Of a DNA stretch of 64,000 bases, positions 1 to 12,211 are shown one piece after another. Origin of the DNA: Kiloniellaceae bacterium (GTDB taxonomy: Bacteria; Pseudomonadota; Alphaproteobacteria; Kiloniellales; Kiloniellaceae); assembly GCA_009377535.1 (NCBI GenBank), contig WHTV01000006.1, forward strand, positions 1 to 64,000, read 5' to 3'. A program made the position numbers and the translations under genes. The first letter of the stretch is position 1. Every line of letters begins with the position of its first letter. The notes under the pieces were generated by a model. It was given only the letters and a program-made list of their open reading frames with translations. It made no database searches and was not told the origin of the DNA.

Positions 1-1
1 C

Positions 2-40
2 TGGAACTACCTCAAAGACGCAGGCTATGTTGCAGATTAA
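2..40 (+). CDS. C-terminal tail of an unidentified gene (5' part outside window)
   Basis: An open frame entering from the left edge ends WNYLKDAGYVAD followed by TAA at 38-40. It converges on the penicillin-binding protein gene, whose stop lies 12 bases away. Only twelve residues are visible, too few to name a family. It is called as coding because the frame and amino-acid composition look protein-like and the stop falls just before the neighbouring gene. Confidence 0.4.
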   Translation, partial: WNYLKDAGYVAD

Positions 41-52
41 TCGCCCGGCGCT

Positions 53-2149
53 CTAGTCCCGCTGTTCCTGCTGCTGCCAGAAGGGCAGGTCGTCCTTTTG
101 GCGGGCGGCCGGGCGGTTCTGCGCCGCCGGACGCTGCGTCGCCCCTGACGGCGTCGAGGAGGATGTCAGGCCCTTCAGGATGCGATCGATGAAGCCGCCG
201 ATGCTGTCGTCCTGCTGGTTCTGCGCCACCAGCTCGCCGCCGCCCGGCAGGGGACGCTGCGGCAGGCCCTCCAGGCCGCGCTTCATGACACTGCCCCAGA
301 GGCGCGCCGGCAGCGAGCCGCCGGTGACCTTGTCCATCGGCGTGGAGTCGTCGTTGCCGAACCATACGCCGGTCACCAGCTCTGCCGTGAAACCGATGAA
401 CCAGGCATCGCGGAAGTCCTGGCTGGTGCCGGTCTTGCCGGCAGCCGCGCGGCCGGGCTGAGCCGCCTTGCCGCTGCCCCAGACCACCGTCGCCGACATC
501 ATGTTGACCATCTGCGCCAGGTGCTGCGCCGAGACCACCGGATCGCCCGCTGTGCGGTCGCGTTGGAACAGCAGCCGGCCGGCGGCGTCGCGGACCTCGG
601 TGATGCCGTAGGGCATGACTCGGCGGCCCTGGTTGGCGAAGGCGGCATAGGCGCCGGTGAGGTCGAGCAGCGTCACCTCCGAGGCGCCGAGCGCAATGCC
701 ACCAGTCGGCCGCAGATCGCTGGAAATGCCGAGGCGCTGGGCGGTAGCCACCACGGTCTTGGGGCCGACCTTCTGGGTCAGCCGCACCGCCACCGAGTTC
801 AGCGAGCGGGCAAAGGATTCGCGCAGGGTGACGTCGCCGTAGTAGCGGCCGTTGTAGTTGTCCGGCGTCCAGTTGGAGACGCGCACCGGTGCATCCTTCA
901 CGATGCTGTCCGGATTGAGGCCCGCCTCCAGACCAGCGAGATAGACGAACGGCTTGAAGGCGGAGCCGGGCTGGCGCAGTGCCTGGGTGACGCGGTTGAA
1001 CTGGCTGTCGCCGTAGTCGCGACCGCCGACCAGCGCGCGCATCGCGCCGTCGGGCGCCAGGCTCACCAGTGCGGCCTGCCCTGCCTTGCGGTTGGCTCCC
1101 TCTGCCGCCAACAGCGCCGTCAACTCCTCGTTGGCGATGCGCTGCAGGCTGGGATCGATGGTGGTGACCACGCGGATGTCGGTGTCGATGCCGCCGAGGT
1201 AGTCGCGCACCTGCGCCAGCACCCAGTCGGCCAGGTAGGGCGCGATGTCGTCGCGCGCGTCGCGGGTCGGCGTCTTCTGCTGCAGGGCTTCGCCGGCCTG
1301 CGCCGTGGTGACGAAGCCGGCCTCGACCATGGTCTGCAGCACCAGGCCGGCGCGCTGGTCGGCACCGGCGGGATCGCGCGTCGGATTGAGTCGCGAAGGC
1401 GCTTTCAGGAGGCCGGCGAGCAGAGCCGCTTCGTAGAGCGTCACCCGCGTCGCCGGCTTGCCGAAGTAGTGGCGCGCTGCAGCATCGACGCCGTAGGTGC
1501 CAGCGCCAAGGTAAACCCGGTTGAGGTAAATGGTGAGGATCTGGTCCTTGGTGAAGCGGCGTTCCAGCCAGAAGGCCAGCATGACCTCCTGGATCTTGCG
1601 CTTCAGGGTGCGCTCGGAGGTCAGGAAGAGATTCTTGGCGAGCTGCTGGGTGAGAGTCGATCCGCCCTGCGAGATGCGCCCGTCGCGAAGGTTCACGTAG
1701 ACCGCGCGCAACAGGCCGCGAAGGTCGATGCCACCGTGGTCGTAGAAGCGGCGGTCCTCCACCGCGATCACGGCGTGCGGCAGATGCGGCGGCAGTTCGC
1801 GCAGGCCGTAGGTTGCCCCGAAGCGGTCGCCGTAGGAGGCCAGGCGCGTACCGTCGGCGGCCAGCAGGGTGACATTCGGCTGCCGCGTCATCTTCTCGAT
1901 CGCGCCGACTTCCGGCAGGTCGTAGGCGTACCAGGCCAATCCGCCGGAGACGACGACGACGCACCAGATGGCAGCGACCAGCGCCCAGGTCAACACGCGG
2001 CGCAGCACACCGCCCGCGCGCGCCACTTTGGCCCGACGGCCGGGGCGGCCCTTGGCCGGCTGACTGGAGGCGGTGGTCTTACGCTTGCGGCCGTTGCCGC
2101 CGGCAGACCCCGCCCGGCTCTTCGAGCCGTTCCGACTCTTCTCGGCCAT
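53..2149 (-). CDS. Class A penicillin-binding protein (PBP1A-type transglycosylase/transpeptidase)
   Basis: This is a bifunctional peptidoglycan synthase acting on lipid II at the outer face of the inner membrane. The 698-residue protein has a very basic cytoplasmic tail (about 1-45), one membrane helix (about 51-73), and a GT51 glycosyltransferase domain with the catalytic glutamate in VEDRRFYDHGG (E131). The transpeptidase domain has SAFK (396-399), SLN (449-451) and KTG (572-574). All catalytic motifs are intact. The last 60 residues are polar and low in complexity. It lies downstream of gyrB on the same strand with a 91-base gap, so it may have its own promoter. PBP1A, PBP1B and PBP1C are hard to separate by eye; the family is certain, the subtype is not. 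Confidence 0.93.
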   Translation of the reverse strand: MAEKSRNGSKSRAGSAGGNGRKRKTTASSQPAKGRPGRRAKVARAGGVLRRVLTWALVAAIWCVVVVSGGLAWYAYDLPEVGAIEKMTRQPNVTLLAADGTRLASYGDRFGATYGLRELPPHLPHAVIAVEDRRFYDHGGIDLRGLLRAVYVNLRDGRISQGGSTLTQQLAKNLFLTSERTLKRKIQEVMLAFWLERRFTKDQILTIYLNRVYLGAGTYGVDAAARHYFGKPATRVTLYEAALLAGLLKAPSRLNPTRDPAGADQRAGLVLQTMVEAGFVTTAQAGEALQQKTPTRDARDDIAPYLADWVLAQVRDYLGGIDTDIRVVTTIDPSLQRIANEELTALLAAEGANRKAGQAALVSLAPDGAMRALVGGRDYGDSQFNRVTQALRQPGSAFKPFVYLAGLEAGLNPDSIVKDAPVRVSNWTPDNYNGRYYGDVTLRESFARSLNSVAVRLTQKVGPKTVVATAQRLGISSDLRPTGGIALGASEVTLLDLTGAYAAFANQGRRVMPYGITEVRDAAGRLLFQRDRTAGDPVVSAQHLAQMVNMMSATVVWGSGKAAQPGRAAAGKTGTSQDFRDAWFIGFTAELVTGVWFGNDDSTPMDKVTGGSLPARLWGSVMKRGLEGLPQRPLPGGGELVAQNQQDDSIGGFIDRILKGLTSSSTPSGATQRPAAQNRPAARQKDDLPFWQQQEQRD

Positions 2150-2240
2150 GATCCTATTGATAGAGAAATCGGCGATGTTTCACTACAGCTTGCTCAACCT
2201 TCCCGGTGGCAATCTTGGGGCGCCCACGCGCTGAGCGCCG

Positions 2241-4712
<2,472 letters not shown>

Positions 4713-4761
4713 TCAGAAACCTGATGTCGCTCACTAGAGATTGGATCGTGGGATCTCCGCC

Positions 4762-6003
4762 CTAGGCCGGGCCGGTCCCCGCGTGGACGGTCCCGTCATG
4801 GACCGCAAAGAACTGCGCCTGGCCCTGCAGGCCGTCGAAATCGGCGGCGTCGGTGCCGGTCAGCCAGGCCTGGGCGCCAAGGCCGAGGATCTCCTCGTAG
4901 AGCGCCGCCCGCCGCGCCGCGTCGAGATGGGCCGCCACCTCGTCAAGCAGCAGCAGCGGCGCTGTGCCGCGCTCCAAGGTCAGCAGGCGTGCATGGGCCA
5001 GCAGGATGGCGATCAGCAGCGCCTTCTGCTCACCCGTCGAACAGTGCTCAGCCGCCACGCCCTTGGCACGGTGATGGGCCAGCAGATCGCTGCGGTGCGG
5101 CCCGAGGCCGGCCCCGCCGCTTTCGGCATCGGCACGGCGGCGCTCGGCGAGGCCGTCGCGCAGGCGGTCCTCGGCGGCCAGCGCCGGGCCCTGGCGTAGC
5201 CAGACCTCCACCGCGCCGTCAAGGCCCAGCGCCGCTTTGGGAAAGGGCCCCTCGGCGCTGTCGCAGGCGTGCTGCAGGCGCTCCACCATGTCGAGCCGCG
5301 CCGCGGCGATGGCGACGCCGCGCGTCGCCATGGAGTCCTCCAGCGAGGCGAGCCAGGCAACATCGCCGCCGCCGCGCTTCAGCAGGCGCGCGCGCTCCCT
5401 GAGGGAGTGCTCATAGGCATTGCAGCGCGCTGGGTGCTCCGGATCGAAGCCGTAGACCAGGCGATCGAGAAAGCGTCGCCGGCCGCCGGCACCTTCGCGG
5501 AACAGGCCGTCCATCTGCGGTGTCAGCCAGACCACGGAGAGCACCTCGGCCAGCGCCTGTTGGCCGCGTGCCACAGCGCCGTCGACCTTCACCAGACGCC
5601 GCTCACGCCCGGAACTGCCGCTCTGTGCCCCTTCATTCTGTGCCGCCTCGCGCCCGCTGCCGAGTTCGCGCAGGCCGTCCGGGGTCATGACCGTCGCCGC
5701 CACCGCCCATGGCTGGCCGCCGAAGGCAGCGGTCTCACCCGGCCGGCGGCGGTCGATCTCGCTGAGCCGCGCGCGGCGCAGTCCGCGGCCGGGCGACAGG
5801 AAGGAGACCGCCTCCAGGAGATTGGTCTTGCCGGCGCCGTTCGGCCCTGTCAGCACCACCGGCGCCGGCGCCAGGCGCAGCTCGGCCTGGGCGTAGCAAC
5901 GGAACTGCGTCACCAGCAGACGGCGCAGCCAGACGCCGGTCTCGATCCTCTGCTGCGACACGGCGCCGGGCTCCGTATCGCCCCAGGCGGCGGCGCTCAA
6001 CAA
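4762..6003 (-). CDS. recF: DNA replication and repair protein RecF
   Basis: SMC-like ATPase that helps load RecA on gapped DNA with RecO and RecR. The 413-residue protein has a Walker A motif GPNGAGKTNLLEA (about 53-65), a signature-like segment near GEQKALL, and Walker B LLLLDEVAAHLD near the C terminus. About 20 residues before VWLRRLLVTQFRCYAQ are not typical of RecF, so the true start may lie a little downstream. It sits between dnaN and gyrB on the same strand with short spacers, which supports co-transcription. Confidence 0.96.
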   Translation of the reverse strand: MLSAAAWGDTEPGAVSQQRIETGVWLRRLLVTQFRCYAQAELRLAPAPVVLTGPNGAGKTNLLEAVSFLSPGRGLRRARLSEIDRRRPGETAAFGGQPWAVAATVMTPDGLRELGSGREAAQNEGAQSGSSGRERRLVKVDGAVARGQQALAEVLSVVWLTPQMDGLFREGAGGRRRFLDRLVYGFDPEHPARCNAYEHSLRERARLLKRGGGDVAWLASLEDSMATRGVAIAAARLDMVERLQHACDSAEGPFPKAALGLDGAVEVWLRQGPALAAEDRLRDGLAERRRADAESGGAGLGPHRSDLLAHHRAKGVAAEHCSTGEQKALLIAILLAHARLLTLERGTAPLLLLDEVAAHLDAARRAALYEEILGLGAQAWLTGTDAADFDGLQGQAQFFAVHDGTVHAGTGPA

Positions 6004-6056
6004 GACGACAGACGGGCGTTGTTGCAGCAGGGGCTCATGGTTTCAGAGATCCAGTC

Positions 6057-7175
6057 CTATACGCGCATCGGCATCAGCACGTAGAGCGCGCTGCTGTCGG
6101 TCACTTCGCGCACGATGGTCGGGGAAGCCGGATCGGCCATGGTGAACTGCGCCGCCTCGCCCTCGATCTGCTGTGTGATGTCGAGGAGGTAGCGCGAGTT
6201 GAAGCCGATCTCGATGCCGGCGCCGTCGTAGTCGATCTCCAGCTCTTCCACGGCGGTACCGTTCTCCGGGCTGTTGGCCGACAGCGTCAGCGCGCCCTTG
6301 TCGACCGCCATCTTCACTGCGCGACTCTTCTCCGAGGAAATGGTGGACACGCGGTCGACGGCCTCTGCGAAGGTCTTGCGGTCGACCTCCAGCACTTTGT
6401 CGTTGCCGGCGGGGATCACCCGCTCGTAGTCCGGGAAGGTGCCGTCGATCAGCTTGGAGGTCAGCACGGTGGAGCCGAAGGCGAAACGGATCTTGGTGTC
6501 GGACAGCGCGATTTCCACCGGATCGTCGATGCCGTCGACCAGGCGGCGCAGCTCGCCCACCGTCTTGCGGGGCACGATGACGCCCGGCATGTCCTTGGCA
6601 GACTCGGGCAGCGGCATCTCGACCCGCGCGAGGCGGTGGCCGTCCGTCGCCACCGCGCGCAATACCGGCAGGCTGTTGCTCTGCGCGGCGTGCAGGTAGA
6701 TGCCGTTCAGATAGTAGCGCGTCTCCTCGGTGGAGATGGCAAAGCGCGTGCGGTCGATCAGGGTGCGCAGCTCGCTGGCCTGCAGAGTGAAGGCCTGCGG
6801 CAGATCGTCGCCGGAGGTCAGCGGGAAGTCCTCGCGCGGCAGCGTCGCCAGAGTGAAGGTGGAACGCCCGGCCTTCAGCTTGAGGCGGGAGTCATCGCCG
6901 CCGGCCTCGATCTCGACCTGCGCGCCTTCCGGCAGCTTTCGCACGATATCGTAGAGGGTATGGGCCGGGGCCGTGGTGGCGCCGGACTGGCCCACTGTGG
7001 CCGCGATGCGGTCGATCACCGTCAGGTCCATGTCCGTGGCGGTCAGCGAGAGCGTCTGGTCGTCCGCCTCGATCAGCACGTTGGAGAGGATGGGGATGGT
7101 GTTGCGCCGTTCCACGACGCTTTGCACGTGCGTGAGGGACTTGAGGAGCGCAGCGCGTTCAATGGTCAGCTTCAT
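6057..7175 (-). CDS. dnaN: DNA polymerase III sliding clamp (beta subunit)
   Basis: Ring-shaped processivity clamp for DNA polymerase III, 372 residues with three repeated clamp domains. The family N terminus MKLTIERAALLKSLTHVQSV fixes the start at 7175; the frame stays open about 60 codons further upstream, but that stretch is not clamp-like. Family-typical blocks include RNTIPILSNVLIEA, YYLNGIYLHA and VATDGHRLARVEMPLP, and the protein ends YVLMPMRV as clamps usually do. A candidate promoter with an extended -10 lies about 210 bases upstream. Confidence 0.98.
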   Translation of the reverse strand: MKLTIERAALLKSLTHVQSVVERRNTIPILSNVLIEADDQTLSLTATDMDLTVIDRIAATVGQSGATTAPAHTLYDIVRKLPEGAQVEIEAGGDDSRLKLKAGRSTFTLATLPREDFPLTSGDDLPQAFTLQASELRTLIDRTRFAISTEETRYYLNGIYLHAAQSNSLPVLRAVATDGHRLARVEMPLPESAKDMPGVIVPRKTVGELRRLVDGIDDPVEIALSDTKIRFAFGSTVLTSKLIDGTFPDYERVIPAGNDKVLEVDRKTFAEAVDRVSTISSEKSRAVKMAVDKGALTLSANSPENGTAVEELEIDYDGAGIEIGFNSRYLLDITQQIEGEAAQFTMADPASPTIVREVTDSSALYVLMPMRV

Positions 7176-7388
7176 GATCGGATGCTTGGCCTTTGGGCAA
7201 TGGTGTTGATCGTTCTTTGCGTGCCTTGGGGTGCTTTTCAGCCCTTGCTTCAGCTTGGCCGACGGGCCCCGATACGGGGTCCGCGCGACCCCTCCCCGGC
7301 TGCGGCGCCCAAACCGCCGGCACCGATCGAAGAGTCCATCGACACCGCGCGCCAAGCCCGCAAATGCGGCTCCGCAGCGCGGCTGGCG

Positions 7389-7417
7389 AGTATAGCACGG
7401 AAGGGGGAAAGCGTAAG
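7389..7417 (-). promoter_or_regulatory. Candidate dnaN promoter
   Basis: On the minus strand an extended -10 TGCTATACT (hexamer 7389-7394) is preceded at 17-base spacing by a weak -35 CTTACG (7412-7417). The -10 is one mismatch from consensus and carries the upstream TG, which can compensate for a poor -35. It would give a leader of about 205 nt for dnaN. Confidence 0.5.
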
Positions 7418-7496
7418 CTTTAAGCGCACTTGAGGCGCCTCGGGCCGCCGTCCTGGCGGCAGCCTGTGATGCACCTGCTAAGCGACTCTATTGGCT

Positions 7497-7551
7497 GGCT
7501 TTTCCCGGCCTCTGGCGGCCCCACAACGTCGGGGGGAGGGCCGGAAAAGCC
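7497..7551 (-). terminator. Long inverted repeat downstream of dnaA
   Basis: Arms GGCTTTTCCCGGCC (7497-7510) and GGCCGGAAAAGCC (7539-7551) pair over 13 bp with one bulge around a 28-base loop, starting 15 bases after the dnaA stop. There is no T-run after it on the minus strand, so it may be a factor-dependent terminator or an mRNA 3'-stabilising hairpin. Confidence 0.45.
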
Positions 7552-7566
7552 ACCTGCCGGCGGGTT

Positions 7567-9057
7567 TCAGGCCTCCAGCATGCGGCGCAGCAGCTCGACG
7601 TCCTCGGCGAAGCTCGCGTCGGTGGCCTTCAGCTCTTCCACCTTGCGCACCGCGTGCATCACCGTCGTGTGGTCGCGACCGCCGAACTTGCGGCCGATTT
7701 CCGGCAGCGAACGGGACGTCAGCTGCTTGGAGAGGTACATGGCGACCTGGCGGGGGCGGGCAACGGCACGCGCCCGGCGCGCCGAGTGCATATCGGCGAT
7801 GCGCACGTTGAAGTGAGCCGAGACCCGCTTCTGGATCTCCTCGATGGTCACCCGGCGGTCGTTGGCGCGCAGCAGGTCGTGCAGCACCTCCTGGGTGGTC
7901 TCCAGGGTGATCGGCCGGCCCACCAGGGTGGCATGCGCGAGGATGCGGTTGAGGGCACCTTCCAGCTCGCGCACGTTGGAAGTGATCTTGTGGGCGAGGA
8001 ACTCCAGCACCTTCACCGGAATGTCGCTGCTCGACTGCTCGGCCTTGGCCTGCAGGATGCCGAGGCGCAGCTCGTAGGTGGTCGGGTGGATGTCGGCGAC
8101 GAGGCCCCAGCCGAGACGCGAGCGCATGCGCTCCTCGACGCCCTCCAGATCGCTCGGCGACTTGTCCGCCGAGACGATGACCTGGCGGTTCTGGTCGACC
8201 AGGGCGTTGAAGGTATGAAAGAACTCCTCCTGTGTCGCCTCGCGCCCGCCGATGAATTGCACGTCGTCGATCATCAGCACGTCGACTGAGCGGAACTGTT
8301 CCTTGAAGGCCATGGTGTCTTTCGTGCGCAGCGCGCGCACGAACTGGTACATGAACTTCTCGGCGGAGAGATAGATGATGCTGCGTTCCGGCGTCTGCTT
8401 CTTGATGTGCAGACCGATGGCATGCATGAGATGGGTCTTGCCGAGCCCGACGCCGCCGTAAAGGAACAGCGGATTGAAGGGCGTCGTCGGCGCCTCCGCA
8501 ACGCGGCGCGCCGCGGCGTAGGCCAGTTCATTCGGCTTACCGACGACGAAGTTGTCGAAGGTAAAGCGCGGATCGAGCGGCGCCGAGATGCTGCCGCCGG
8601 AACCCTGCCCGCTGCCGTAACTGCCATAAGACGCTGCACCGGCCGGCGCCCTGACGTCGCTTTCCGCGGCACGCGCCGCCGTCATGCCATTGAGCTGAGC
8701 ACCGGCCATGGTTTCGGCGCACGGCACTTCGGTCACCCCACCGAGCAACGCCACGCCAACACCCGCACCGGGCTTCGGAGTCGGACGCGCCGGCGGCTGC
8801 ACCACGATCTCGATGCCGCCGACCCCGGGGTCTTCCTCACTCCACAGCGCGAAGAGTCGCGCGGCGTAGTTGCTTGCCACCCAGTCGCGCATGAAGCGCG
8901 TCGGCACCGCAAGACGCAGTCTGCCGTTACGCGACCCCGCAAGGATCAGGGGCTTCAACCAGCTGCGATAGGCTGCTTCACCGACTTCAGTGCGCAGACG
9001 TCCCCGCACTCGGTTCCATTGCGCGATGACCATCGCCTCACCGTCTCCACCAACCAT
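7567..9057 (-). CDS. dnaA: Chromosomal replication initiator DnaA
   Basis: AAA+ ATPase that binds DnaA boxes and opens the origin. The 496-residue protein has domain I ([20 protein letters not shown]), a variable low-complexity linker, and domain III with Walker [18 protein letters not shown] and Walker [13 protein letters not shown]. Domain IV carries the DnaA signature [18 protein letters not shown]. The ATG at 9057 is preceded by a GAGGGGG purine tract; an alternative ATG lies eight codons downstream. It is followed by dnaN after 391 bp. Confidence 0.98.
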   Translation of the reverse strand: MVGGDGEAMVIAQWNRVRGRLRTEVGEAAYRSWLKPLILAGSRNGRLRLAVPTRFMRDWVASNYAARLFALWSEEDPGVGGIEIVVQPPARPTPKPGAGVGVALLGGVTEVPCAETMAGAQLNGMTAARAAESDVRAPAGAASYGSYGSGQGSGGSISAPLDPRFTFDNFVVGKPNELAYAAARRVAEAPTTPFNPLFLYGGVGLGKTHLMHAIGLHIKKQTPERSIIYLSAEKFMYQFVRALRTKDTMAFKEQFRSVDVLMIDDVQFIGGREATQEEFFHTFNALVDQNRQVIVSADKSPSDLEGVEERMRSRLGWGLVADIHPTTYELRLGILQAKAEQSSSDIPVKVLEFLAHKITSNVRELEGALNRILAHATLVGRPITLETTQEVLHDLLRANDRRVTIEEIQKRVSAHFNVRIADMHSARRARAVARPRQVAMYLSKQLTSRSLPEIGRKFGGRDHTTVMHAVRKVEELKATDASFAEDVELLRRMLEA

Positions 9058-9593
9058 CTCAGACTACCCCCTCAAGCACCGCATGCATTCCGACCGCGAT
9101 CACGCGCCGCTTCTGTCAGAGGTAAAACCCCGCGAAGGCACAAGCATCGTACATGATGTGGTCGGCAACCTCGGTCGACTTTAGTTGTTCGAGCGATCGG
9201 CTTGGTTGGGCCAAAAGAGCCAGGCGGGTCGAAAAAAACAACGATGTCGTAGAGGTGCATCTACCTCTCGCCGCGGCGGCTACAACCTGAATAATTCGTT
9301 TCGGGAATTACTTGGTTGGTGCGACTTATTATTTTGCTTTTTCCTAGAATTTCTTTCTCAGGACCCCCAAGCGCGACAGAGTTAATGTACCCAGATAGAC
9401 TTCGGGTGACAAGCGGATCGAATAGGGAACGGGTTTTTTTTGGCGGCGCGTGACATCGAATCACCCAGACGCGACGACAAGAAACCTTGACGAAGTCGTC
9501 AAGCCTTACGCCGCAAGCACGAAAAACCGCGCCTTCGTCGTCAAAGGCGCGGCATCGTCAGGACTCGGATTTTGTCCGATCCGCAGAGCGGGA
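9058..9593. other. dnaA-rpsT intergenic region (536 bp)
   Basis: No gene is supported here. The central part, about 9280-9375, is clearly richer in A+T than its surroundings, with runs such as TTATTATTTTGCTTTTTCC. Short open frames exist but none resembles a protein. The rpsT terminator occupies 9521-9552. The promoter of dnaA must lie in the right-hand portion, but I could not pick a good hexamer pair. An AT-rich tract beside dnaA can be part of an origin, but I saw no cluster of DnaA boxes. Confidence 0.6.
9521..9552 (-). terminator. Intrinsic terminator of rpsT
   Basis: Perfect 9-bp stem CCGCGCCTT/AAGGCGCGG (9527-9552) with an 8-base loop, followed on the minus strand by five T (9522-9526). 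It lies about 40 bases after the rpsT stop. Confidence 0.88.
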
Positions 9594-9857
9594 TTAGGAG
9601 ATCCCTTTGACGCGGGCCGAGAGGCGCGACATCTTGCGCGCCACGGTATTCTTATGCATCACGCCGCTGCGCACGCCACGCGCCAATTCCGGCTGGACCG
9701 CGCGCAGCGCTGCTTGCGCAGCCGCTTTGTCGCCGCCCGAGATTGCCAGCTCGACCGCCTTCACGTAGGTGCGGATGCGACCGACGCGCCCACGGTTGGT
9801 TTCCGCCCGACGGGCGTTGCTGCGGATCCGCTTCTTGGCAGATTGATGATTTGCCAT
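9594..9857 (-). CDS. rpsT: 30S ribosomal protein S20
   Basis: Small, very basic protein of 87 residues that binds 16S rRNA. It starts [19 protein letters not shown], the usual S20 N terminus, and continues with the helical pattern of this family ([32 protein letters not shown]). Length is normal. It is followed by a strong intrinsic terminator, so it ends a transcription unit. Confidence 0.97.
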   Translation of the reverse strand: MANHQSAKKRIRSNARRAETNRGRVGRIRTYVKAVELAISGGDKAAAQAALRAVQPELARGVRSGVMHKNTVARKMSRLSARVKGIS

Positions 9858-9890
9858 TTACCTAAAACATCGTTCTCAGGACACGAGGAA

Positions 9891-9911
9891 GGGCGGGTTA
9901 TAGACCCGCCC
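9891..9911 (-). terminator. Hairpin between the enoyl-CoA hydratase gene and rpsT
   Basis: Perfect 8-bp stem GGGCGGGT/ACCCGCCC (9891-9898 with 9904-9911) and a 5-base loop. Only TT follows on the minus strand. It lies 57 bases after the hydratase stop, so it may end that transcript, or it may sit in the rpsT leader. Confidence 0.5.
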
Positions 9912-9968
9912 CCGGGGTACGTCAAGCCGCCTTTCTGGCCGAAATTTCTGGTCCGGAAGCGCCGGGAA

Positions 9969-10745
9969 TCAGCGGTTTTTCCAGACCGGCGCGCGCTTGT
10001 CGGTGAAAGCCGCCATGCCTTCCTTCTGGTCTTCGAGGGCAAAGGTGGCATGAAACACCCGGCGCTCGAACCTGATGCCCTCGCTGAGCGTGGTTTCGTA
10101 GGCACGGTTCACCGCCTCCTTGGCCATCATCACCACCGGGCGCGACAGGCCGGCGATCTTGCGCGCCGTCTTCTTCGCCTCCTCCAGCAGATCGGCGGCC
10201 GGAACGACACGCGCCACCAGCCCCGCGCGCTCGGCCTCCTCGGCATCCATCATGCGGCCGGTCAGGCAGAGCTCCATGGCCTTCGACTTGCCCACGAAGC
10301 GGGTCAGCCGCTGGGTGCCGCCGGAGCCGGGAATGGTGCCGATGGTGATTTCCGGCTGGCCGAACTTTGCGGTGTCGGCGGCGAGAATGAAATCGCACAT
10401 CATGGCGATCTCGCAGCCGCCGCCCAGCGCGTAGCCGGCCACCGCGGCGATCACCGGCTTGCGCGTCTTGGCCAAACGCTCCCAGCCCTCCGTGATGAAG
10501 TCCTCGGCATAGGCCTCCTGATAGGTCTTGTCCTTCATCTCCTTGATGTCGGCGCCGGCGGCGAAGGCCTTGTCCGAGCCGGTAAGCAGAATGCAGCCGA
10601 TGGCATTGTCGCTTTCCAGATCGTCCAGCGCCTCTTCCAGCTCGTCGATCAGCGCCTTGCAGAGCGCGTTCAATGCCTTGGGCCGATTGAGGGTGATGAT
10701 CCCTACGGCCGCTTCCTTCTCGACGACAATATTCTCGTAGCTCAT
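9969..10745 (-). CDS. Enoyl-CoA hydratase/isomerase family protein
   Basis: Crotonase-fold enzyme, probably hydrating trans-2-enoyl-CoA in beta-oxidation. The 258-residue protein shows the oxyanion-hole segment AGADIKEM, the core [15 protein letters not shown] and the active-site loop [19 protein letters not shown], with glutamates in the two catalytic positions expected of a true hydratase. The start [11 protein letters not shown] at 10745 is preferred over an in-frame ATG nine codons upstream. The ending [12 protein letters not shown] is typical of the family. It may act on short-chain acyl-CoAs, but substrate cannot be read from sequence. Confidence 0.92.
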   Translation of the reverse strand: MSYENIVVEKEAAVGIITLNRPKALNALCKALIDELEEALDDLESDNAIGCILLTGSDKAFAAGADIKEMKDKTYQEAYAEDFITEGWERLAKTRKPVIAAVAGYALGGGCEIAMMCDFILAADTAKFGQPEITIGTIPGSGGTQRLTRFVGKSKAMELCLTGRMMDAEEAERAGLVARVVPAADLLEEAKKTARKIAGLSRPVVMMAKEAVNRAYETTLSEGIRFERRVFHATFALEDQKEGMAAFTDKRAPVWKNR

Positions 10746-10821
10746 GCCCGTTTCCTTCTCGCTGATCGTCACGGCGCGGCGCGAGTCGCGTGCCCGCTGC
10801 GCCGAATCGAGGACCGTTCCC

Positions 10822-11214
10822 CTACTGCGGGAAGAGTCTGAAATGAACGGTGATGCCCCGCGCGTCCTGGCTGAGATCGAGCTTCAGGCGCTCGCCCTCG
10901 CGCAGATAGGCGCCGGGTGCTTCGCGCTGCCAGCCCAGCTGCGGCAGGGTCTCGTCATAGAAGGCGACGACCGATTGCCGCGTCATGGCGCCTTCGGCAA
11001 AGGCCTCGACGATGCGACCGCCCGGCTTGTCGAACACCAGCCCGCTGTCGGGCAGTGCCTTCAAGCCCGGCATCAGCGGCAGATCGGCGATGCCCGCCAC
11101 GTAACCGTCGCCTGCACCGTCGTCACCCGCAGCCTGCGCCGCGGCAAGACCGGGCAGCGCGGCAAGGCAAAACAAGACGGTGGCGAAGAAGCCGTGCAGC
11201 AAAGCGCGAAACAT
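10822..11214 (-). CDS. Small secreted protein of unknown function
   Basis: A 130-residue protein with a clear signal peptide (hydrophobic core [16 protein letters not shown], cleavage likely after AAAQA, about residue 27). The mature part of about 100 residues has no cysteine and reads as a small alpha/beta domain: [20 protein letters not shown], then [16 protein letters not shown], then [21 protein letters not shown]. The middle part recalls small alphaproteobacterial exported domains that lie beside mutM or enoyl-CoA hydratase genes. I cannot assign a function. It sits 52 bases downstream of mutM on the same strand. Confidence 0.8.
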   Translation of the reverse strand: MFRALLHGFFATVLFCLAALPGLAAAQAAGDDGAGDGYVAGIADLPLMPGLKALPDSGLVFDKPGGRIVEAFAEGAMTRQSVVAFYDETLPQLGWQREAPGAYLREGERLKLDLSQDARGITVHFRLFPQ

Positions 11215-11265
11215 GGCCGTTTCCTACTCCAGAGACCGGATCATTGAAACAGAATCCTCCCTGCC

Positions 11266-12102
11266 TCAACGTTGACAGGCAGGACAGTAGAAAGTCGAGC
11301 GGCCGCTCTGCACCAGCCGTTTGACCGGCGCGCCGCAGGTTCTGCAGGTCTCGTCCTCGCGGCCGTAGACCGACCATTCGTGCTGGAAGTAGCCGAGCTC
11401 GCCGTTGGCCTGCACGTAGTCGCGCAGGGAAGAACCGCCGGCCTCGATGGCGCGGGCCAGCACCTGGCGCACCGCGGCGGCCAGCTTCTCGGCGCGATTG
11501 CCCTGGACCGTGTAGGCCAGGCGGCGCGGCGAGAGGCCGGCGAAGAACAGCGCCTCGCAGACGTAGATGTTGCCGAGTCCCGCCACCACCTGCTGGTTGA
11601 GCAGCGCCGCCTTGATCGGCGTGCGCTTGCCTTTCAGCGCGGCGGCCAGGGTCGGGCCGTTGAAATCGTTGCTCAAGGGCTCCGGCCCCAGGGCGCGCAG
11701 CAGGGGATGTGCCTCCAGCGCCTCCGCGGCGATGAGATCCATGATGCCGAAGCGCCTGACGTCGTTGAAACGGATCTCCGTGCCGGCCTCGGTGGTGAAG
11801 ATCACGTGGTCGTGGCGGTCGAGCGGCAGGCGCGTGCCGCCGCGCCCGCGCTCCACGATCACCATGCGTCCCGACATGCCGAGATGGCAGAGCAGCACCT
11901 GGCCGTCGTCGAGATGCAGCAGCATGTACTTGGCGCGCCTGCCGATATGCTCGACCCGGCGGCCGGTGAGGCGCTGCGCAAAGTTCTCCGGAAAGGGAAA
12001 GCGCAGGTCGGGACGGCGCTGCTCGACCTGCCGCAGACGCTGCCCCTCCAGCTTCGGGCGCAGGCCGCGTACCACGGTCTCGACTTCGGGCAGCTCCGGC
12101 AT
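11266..12102 (-). CDS. mutM: Formamidopyrimidine-DNA glycosylase
   Basis: Bifunctional base-excision repair enzyme that removes 8-oxoguanine and cleaves the abasic site. The protein (278 residues) begins [14 protein letters not shown], in which the N-terminal proline is the catalytic nucleophile after Met removal and the next glutamate is also catalytic. The C terminus has the Fpg zinc finger: CRTC, then sixteen residues, then CPAC, ending CQR. Length and motifs are complete. It is divergent from ubiE across 109 bases that must contain both promoters. Confidence 0.97.
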   Translation of the reverse strand: MPELPEVETVVRGLRPKLEGQRLRQVEQRRPDLRFPFPENFAQRLTGRRVEHIGRRAKYMLLHLDDGQVLLCHLGMSGRMVIVERGRGGTRLPLDRHDHVIFTTEAGTEIRFNDVRRFGIMDLIAAEALEAHPLLRALGPEPLSNDFNGPTLAAALKGKRTPIKAALLNQQVVAGLGNIYVCEALFFAGLSPRRLAYTVQGNRAEKLAAAVRQVLARAIEAGGSSLRDYVQANGELGYFQHEWSVYGREDETCRTCGAPVKRLVQSGRSTFYCPACQR

Positions 12103-12211
12103 GGCGGGATGGGTCCTGGGGACGGGATCGGGGCTGCGGCGGAAAAAGCCCCTGGGAAGAAACGCCGCGCAGAGTAGCGCGGCGGCGCGGCGCGCGCTAT
12201 GGTCCGCGGCA

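Larger units (their letters stand above)
7176..7566. other. dnaA-dnaN intergenic region (391 bp)
   Basis: I see no convincing gene here. The region holds the long hairpin just after dnaA and a candidate dnaN promoter, both listed separately. The rest is GC-rich, with the frame upstream of the dnaN start open but not protein-like. I could not find a DnaA box of the TTATCCACA type by eye. Confidence 0.7.

Noticed and set aside
7176-7355. Longer DnaN with 60 extra N-terminal residues
   Set aside because: The extra part is arginine-rich and unlike any clamp; the family N terminus MKLTIERAALL sits at 7175.
9058-9593. Chromosomal origin beside dnaA
   Set aside because: An AT-rich tract is present, but I could not find a cluster of DnaA boxes, and many alphaproteobacteria have the origin elsewhere.
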